From Aralia elata (Eukaryota; Streptophyta; Magnoliopsida; Apiales; Araliaceae): 64,000 nt of DNA. A program made the translations under genes and the position numbers. This document shows, one piece after another, positions 58,820 through 64,000 of this stretch. Location: assembly GCA_034770075.1 (NCBI GenBank), contig CM068388.1:20733294-20797293 (forward strand). The letters are read 5' to 3'. Positions within the stretch are counted from its first letter, which is position 1; each line of letters begins with the position of its first letter. The notes beneath the pieces are model-generated. The model worked only from the letters and a program-made list of their open reading frames with translations, did no database searches and was not told where the DNA came from.

Positions 58820-60487
58820 CTGCAAGGCGAAGAAAATTTAGAAGACTAGATCTGCACCAATGACCAACCTATAGTAAGAACTTTGCATGGTCAAAATAAA
58901 TAATATTCCTAACTATATTCAATGTAATGTACAAGTATAACTGTGAATATATTATCAGACACAATAGCTCGTTGAATACTGCTCAATCTCAATTTGAGAT
59001 TAAAAAAAATGTTTTCTTTATCTTGTATGGTAAACAGATATTGCAAGTACCGGTTGTTGATGGGGCCTCATAATGTTATGAATCAGGCATTAGGATTTAA
59101 TAAGCTTAACCAAAAAAACCAAGAAACATGGCCTAGTGTTTGTAAGTGTGAACTCACATCACATAATAAATGGCAAGTATTTGAAACATCTGCAAATGAA
59201 GGTAACCTCTAAATTATTAATTTATTAGATGGACACATTTCCTCATTAAAGAAACTTTAACATGATCACAAAATTCTTTACATGTACACTGAATTAAACA
59301 ACAGATATTAGTATGGAAAAGACAAATAACTTAATTAAATTTATAGGCTCTTTGTTGTATGTGTTTGTCTATGGAGATACAAAGCCAAATATGGAAAAGG
59401 TCGCTATAATGGTATGACCATTATATTAGTAGAATACCAATCACAGAAAGAAAAAAAACTGGCAAACTGCCAATATATAAACAAAATCATCCCAAATTCT
59501 AATAAAAAAAGGGAATATAACCAACAAGTAGCAAAACAAACCCTTGATAAGTAAGGTTAGAATAGGACTATTCAATGAGGGGTCCATCTGAAAATTTCAA
59601 TATATGCAACCTAAACAGTTAAACAGGTAAATAAGATAAAATCAAATGTTTGTGCCTGCACAACAAGTAGAAAAAAAAGAGAAAAAAGAGACTCGACGAC
59701 ATCTCAATTCATGGAAGTTCTGGTAATCATGAGTTCTCATGTTCTCAACCCAATCACTACATTAAAATGTAATTATTTATCTAAGGTTCTGTTCATTAAA
59801 AGTCCATCATCTACTACCTGGAGAACAGTACACTGAGGTGGGTATCAAAATTGTTTGCATGAGACCACATACATTTGGTTTTAATTAATGTTCAAGATGA
59901 ACCAGGGCAGACTATTCTGCACAGAGTCTATTAATGACCTAAAAGCGAACTGGATTCTGAAGCAATAATCATGAAGATTTTCATTAATTAAAAAAATGAA
60001 GATTTAAAGAGAAGCCATGATAAAGAGCCACAGCTCCACCAAGAGACACTGCCTTGTTACAAGTAAGATGAAACTGAAAACTTCACCGATTACCGATCCT
60101 TTAAACTAGTCATTTTCAAGTATTTAGGTCACCTTGGGACTGATAGCGTCAATTAGTAGTGTTGTTGTGGAAGTATTACCATTCCCAAGAAATATTCCAA
60201 TTGCAAGATTTTTTTATACATTTAAATTCCCAACATTTGCAAAAGTGAATCCCAAATTATCAATCACAAGGATATTAAGTATTTCCGATACTTGGCATGC
60301 TATATAATTAAATGAAAATATCTCATTGTTTAAATGAGACAAAAGTGATATACAACAGAGTGATATACTTTAAGTAATGTCACACAAAAATCAAATACAT
60401 TTTCTGTATTCAATTCTTTCAACCATTTATCCTTTTGCTGATTCTCATAGAAATTGAATAAATAATATTAAGGATCAAGTTCGATAC
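58820..60487. other. CACTA interior, non-coding
   Basis: AT-rich, no clear exon recognised on either strand. It probably includes intron and flanking sequence of captured genes. Confidence 0.5.
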
Positions 60488-60568
60488 CACTCAACAAGTC
60501 CTTCATCCCTGATCACCTCTAATGATGCAATGGCAACAACACTTGCCAAAGGATTTCCTCCAAAGGTG
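60488..60568 (-). pseudogene. Captured ornithine aminotransferase exon (downstream)
   Basis: The minus strand reads TFGGNPLASVVAIASLEV then IRDEGLVE, matching the STFGGNPLAS region of plant ornithine delta-aminotransferase, a PLP enzyme of mitochondrial proline/arginine metabolism. It is bordered by an acceptor TTTTTCAG (upper side) and a donor GTATCG (lower side). It follows the exon at 61033-61130 in the same order and strand as in the gene. Confidence 0.85.
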
Positions 60569-61032
60569 CTGAAAAATAATAGAATTTACAGCATTGTTAG
60601 TTCCTTTTCTCTTCAAGAAACTAGAACTAAACAGATATTTCATATCCATAATATGTCTCTAACAGTAGCCATATTCTCTATATATGATTGTCATATACAA
60701 ATTCGAGCCATTGGAGCCAAACCACCAAAACTTGGACCAATCATCATCCTCTTTGGCTATTATGTACATAACCTAGTAGAGAGATTCCAAATCCATAATG
60801 GAATACGAAAACCAAATCCTCAAATCCTTGATGGGAAAGGATTCAAGTCACAGCACGACATATCTCAAATTCATTCTGCGTATTATATTGCAGCATACTA
60901 CACTTGGAATTATATGTCTCGGACACTACCCCACTATGATTATAATAAGATTTACTATTTCTCACTCTGTATAGAACAAGATAATAAATCAAGAATAAGT
61001 GTCATAAATTTGAGGTAGTGGTAATTGAAAAC
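60569..61032 (-). other. Captured ornithine aminotransferase intron-like spacer
   Basis: About 464 bp between the two exon remnants, GT...AG bordered. A 162-codon ORF on the opposite strand in this span shows no protein family traits and is taken as chance. Confidence 0.6.
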
Positions 61033-61130
61033 CTTTCACACTCTCCTCGCTTTATGCAAAGCATAACATCTTTGTCTGCTAGAACTGCACTTACAGGTAT
61101 CACTCCATCACCCAATGCTTTTCCCAGCAT
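61033..61130 (-). pseudogene. Captured ornithine aminotransferase exon (upstream)
   Basis: The minus strand reads MLGKALGDGVIPVSAVLADK then DVMLCIKRGE, matching the LGKALGGGVIPVSAVLADK region, which includes the lysine that binds pyridoxal phosphate in this family. Acceptor AATCAG precedes it and donor GTTTTC follows. One Gly of the GGG is Asp, and the end reads GECE where the family has GEHG, so it is diverged. With the next exon ~460 bp away, it preserves a piece of intron-exon structure. Confidence 0.87.
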
Positions 61131-61867
61131 CTGATTCAAGAAACCATATAATGAGTTATCTCAGAGTTAGGTGTATTTGCTTACTAATAAGATAATGGAG
61201 TGGATTTACCGAATCAGCAAAAAACTGGACATAGAAACTCAAATTTAAGTCGAATACTTACATTAGGTATACGATACAGTTCTGATGACAAACAAAGAAT
61301 AAAGATGTATACTAATTACCAAATCAAATAGTATACCCCTACTATACACTTTTCAATATTGATTTGATGTCATATACATAAATTCAGCATTTTTAACGAC
61401 AAACTAATATAGCAAAATGAAATTCAACATTAATACAGAAAATCTAGAGAAAACCTAAATACAGATTTGAGATACTGTAACTATACGGAAAACCCCTTAA
61501 TGCCCAGTGCAAAATGAAAATGTGTAGAAATTCACAAATAACAAGTTGAAAACCATAAAATCAACATTACTTAATTCTATCAATATTGTTCGGTTAACTC
61601 CTAGCTCATATATTCAAAGACCCATATAAATTCAACCAAAATATGAAGAAATCCCTAAATGCAACAATAAAGGAAGACCATTTAACCATATTTCTATATA
61701 AACCCCAGTACACCAATTCAAACAAGTATCAAACTTAAACCGAAAGTACTACTAATAATACATAAGCAAAACATAGATCCTAATATTAAAGCATACCCAA
61801 AAAAATAACAAACTCCAACAGATAGATATAAGACAGTAAACAAAAGGGGGTTTCATCTTATCTCGAA
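61131..61867. other. CACTA interior between ornithine aminotransferase exon and membrane-protein exon
   Basis: AT-rich; no exon or repeat recognised. Confidence 0.5.
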
Positions 61868-62026
61868 TCAATCCTGGGATTTCAATTTCTCGACCCGTTT
61901 GTTCAATAGATCGATTCGAACAATGAGGGAGGTGACCGAGTACAACAGCCAGTAGAAGACGAGAGCGGCGACGATAAGAAGGGCATTGCGCTGGCTCTTC
62001 GTGATGAATTTCTGGTGGCGAAGATG
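61868..62026 (-). pseudogene. Captured exon of an unidentified small membrane protein
   Basis: One minus-strand frame reads KFITKSQRNALLIVAALVFY, then WLLYSVTSLIVRIDLLNKRV and EKLKSQD before a stop. It has a hydrophobic helix of ~23 residues followed by a basic, coiled-coil-like tail, which looks like a real membrane-anchored segment. No ATG is seen in frame upstream, so the start is lost or lies in another exon. Family not recognised. A longer overlapping ORF in another frame (to 62057) has no such features. Confidence 0.55.
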
Positions 62027-62252
62027 CTCGGAACGGCAACAAGATAGGCTCAGACATGACTCTCGCTTTAGGGCATTTGTGCAGTTTTAAACTGTACTCG
62101 ATTGTTTGCTTGTAGACTCGAAGAGATGATTTGGGTGGAGAGGTAAAAGATTTTGTACGAAAAATGGGAAGGAGGGAATATCAGATTGGGGGAAAATTAA
62201 GGAGGGAATGAAATTAAAATATAATAAATTCCTTAAAATTAAGGAGGGAGAT

Positions 62253-62400
62253 ATAGCGACGGTCGACTCTGACCGTCACTATAGGACCTAATTTCCCTTC
62301 TATAGCGACGGTCAGGAGTCGACCGTCGTTATAGGTCTTATTTTCACTTCTATAGCGACGGTTCCGCCTCGACCGTCGCTATAGCTCGTCGTTATAGGTC
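62253..62400. repeat. Right CACTA subterminal repeats
   Basis: Repeated TATAGCGACGG and CCGTC(G/A)(C/T)TATAG in inverted pairs, for example around 62253-62284, 62301-62337 and 62351-62385. Confidence 0.9.
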
Positions 62401-64000
62401 GTTTTTCTAGTAGTGTCTTTTTTTAGTTTATCTTGCTTGAAGGGTGAGTTTTTAGGAAAGAAAGAAAGAAAAATCGACATAAATGTCGACAGGGTTTTGA
62501 AATGTTGATTTTGATGATGGACCAATTAGACAGAGTCGTCAGTTGGTAAGGATTTAAATGGATGTACTAACTCATCCGAATTTTAAGATTTTTTGCAATC
62601 AAAAGGCCCATTATGCGACTTTATAAAATTAGTCTTGAAACCGAGATTCACAAAGTTTGGGGGCTTTCTTAAGCGAGGGGAATGTGTTAGGCACCCCCCC
62701 TGACTTCCGTGAAAACACGGTTACCATATCTTATTGCTTTCCTAAATGTGAAGTGTGTGTGTGTAGATGTGTGTGGGTGTGGTTTTGAAGGAAATTTTGG
62801 ATTGAAACCGTGGGAGGTGCATCATTTTAAAAGTAACTTGAGACCTCTTTGAACCTATGAGCGAGAGATTTGATTTGATGAAAAAGTTTGTTTTAATTCA
62901 TAATTTTTTGTTAAAAAACTGTTTTAGGCGACATTTTAGAAAATAGGATTTTTAAACCCCTTGCTAAATAAGAATCGAGATCCGTCATTACTTCCAATTT
63001 TAACCTAAAGTCGTCTTACTAACCCAATCAATTTGATTTTAAAAGATTTTTGTCTTTTATTTTAAAAAAAATCGCTTTTGGTGATAAACGGAAAATAAAG
63101 CATCAAAATAAGGTCGGGGTGATCCGTGGGCATGGAAGTCATCTCAATAGCCCCGAACACCCGCAATCGTAATTTTCACTATTACGTGCCTTAAATCCTA
63201 TTTTCGCAGGATGAGACCCTCGATGCCATTTTAAGGCCCAAATTTACATTTACAAGAATTGGATAATGATTTTACAATCGAAATAATGTTCATCGTGGGA
63301 ATCGTGCTGAGATCCATTTAAAGGATCCCAACTCTAAAATTCATAGGCTCATATTGGGGCAAACAATATACTAAGACAAAAATAAATAATGAACCAAAAG
63401 GATTTAAAAGAGGGCTCCCATGACCCTTCTTTGTAGATTGCAACCAAAGCCGACATCGCGAGGGGCTATATGTATTGATGGGATCTAATGATCGGGGCTT
63501 AATTCGTGGGAATAGGTCCGTGAATCTAAGATTCTCTAGATCTCTCTAATGACATAATCGGGACTTAAACATAAATAAAAAATATATCCTAAAACCGCTA
63601 TCAGGAGATTCAATTATTAGAGTCCCTAGTGCGATTAGTTAGGACCCCCTCCCCACTAGATACGAATGTAGGGTTTTACGAGGTGTTTATAAAATCAATT
63701 TAAATCGGTGTAAACGACTAGATCCACAATAGATCCAACCAAGATCTAGCAAAAAGGTTAAAGCTTTGAGCTTTTAGAGCCTTGATATGTTAGATTCAAG
63801 CTAGATCTATGATGGATCTAGTGAAAAAATTTAAACTTTGATAATGGCAAGATAAGATCACTAATGAACGACCTAAATCTAGAGGGAATTCGATAAATAA
63901 TGCAATAACTAAGACATAAACAAACTTTAAGCACAACAATGGACAACAACACAAGAGATCTAATAGATCTACATTAAAATTATGAGAAAGATTGAATCTT

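Larger units (their letters stand above)
58118..62415. mobile_element. Non-autonomous CACTA transposon carrying host gene fragments (4.3 kb)
   Basis: Termini CACTACTGGAAAA and, inverted, CACTACTAGAAAAA are diagnostic of CACTA (CMC/EnSpm) elements. Subterminal regions are packed with CTATAGCGACGGTC repeats in both orientations. Flanking trinucleotides are CCT and TCT, an imperfect target duplication. No transposase-like ORF was found, so movement would need proteins supplied in trans. The interior carries fragments of a PIN1-type isomerase, ornithine aminotransferase and a membrane-protein-like exon, all on the minus strand. Confidence 0.9.
50544..64000 (-). mobile_element. Decayed Tat/Ogre/Retand-type Ty3/gypsy element with a CACTA inserted in its LTR
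   Basis: On the minus strand, in element order: LTR (from beyond 64000 to 58062), primer site, ~650-bp leader, gag and protease pseudogenes, integrase tail, and on the opposite strand an antisense ORF pseudogene. RT, most of RNase H and the integrase core are missing: only ~0.9 kb separates protease from the integrase tail. Stops and frame shifts are frequent, so it is old. The 3' LTR was not identified; the left border at 50544 is simply where the neighbouring LTR ends. Confidence 0.8.
58062..64000 (-). repeat. 5' LTR of Tat-type element, interrupted by CACTA, continues past window
   Basis: In element sense the LTR ends CCTGGTGTTGACA at 58062. The LTR pieces are 58062-58117 and 62416 onward. 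The part at 62640-62720 (AAGTTTGGGGGCTTTC ... GTGTTAGGCACCCC) resembles sequence typical of Ogre/Tat elements. The far end of the LTR is not identified, so an unrelated neighbour could begin before 64000. No genes seen in 62416-64000. Confidence 0.6.

Noticed and set aside
60530..61018. 162-codon plus-strand ORF in the CACTA
   Set aside because: It overlaps the ornithine aminotransferase exon and intron on the opposite strand, with no recognisable domain.
58118..62415. Functional host genes for PIN1 and ornithine aminotransferase
   Set aside because: Only one and two exons are visible, with substitutions at conserved residues, inside CACTA ends; these are captured fragments.

Overview
The window looks like pericentromeric or otherwise repeat-rich DNA of a flowering plant, probably a eudicot. 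Almost everything in it is transposable-element sequence, with plant tRNA-type primer sites, Athila and Tat/Ogre Ty3-gypsy proteins, a CACTA DNA transposon and plant gene fragments. I see no intact ordinary host gene. The species cannot be fixed from the sequence.

Layout. (1) Positions 1-23687 are a tandem array of about 2.29-kb units: a 764-bp partial unit cut by the window edge, nine full units, and a tenth that runs into an intact LTR. Each unit is a chimera: about 810 bp from the 3' end of one retrotransposon (internal region and polypurine tract), about 311 bp from the start of its LTR, and about 1.17 kb from the LTR of a second retrotransposon inserted there. (2) 22522-34819 is a complete minus-strand Athila-type Ty3/gypsy element with 1.6-kb, nearly identical LTRs, a 5-bp target duplication ATTAT, a tRNA-Asp-type primer site, gag, pro, RT, RNase H and integrase, plus an extra 3' ORF. 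At least five frame breaks interrupt its genes. (3) The Athila sits inside a 3.9-kb LTR (22211-38416) of a non-coding LARD-like, Tekay/chromovirus-like element on the plus strand. Its internal region is 38417-41096 and a second LTR is 41097-44991. The interrupted LTR has a polypurine tract on its left and a primer site on its right, so it is shared by two internal regions in tandem. (4) 44992-47337 is AT-rich, with weak retroelement traits and an ATT microsatellite. (5) 47338-50543 is an LTR (solo or orphan, minus strand) distantly related to the LARD LTRs. (6) 50544-64000 is a decayed minus-strand Tat/Ogre/Retand-type element. It keeps gag, protease and integrase-tail pseudogenes, an antisense ORF pseudogene, a primer site, and an LTR running past the window end. 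(7) That LTR is split by a 4.3-kb CACTA transposon (58118-62415) carrying intron-containing fragments of at least two host genes (PIN1-type prolyl isomerase and ornithine aminotransferase) and a third membrane-protein-like exon.

Inferred order of events: Tat element and orphan LTR, then the CACTA insertion into the Tat LTR; separately, LARD insertion and LTR-LTR recombination, then Athila insertion, then tandem amplification across the Athila/LARD border. The array is the most notable object: a satellite-like repeat apparently forming from the junction of two nested retrotransposons, with its parent structure still present at its right end and an uninterrupted version of the target site at 41401-41407.

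Many differences between array units, and the pol frame breaks I could resolve, are single-base insertions, often in homopolymers. Uncorrected long-read error is therefore a real possibility and should be considered before biological decay is assumed.
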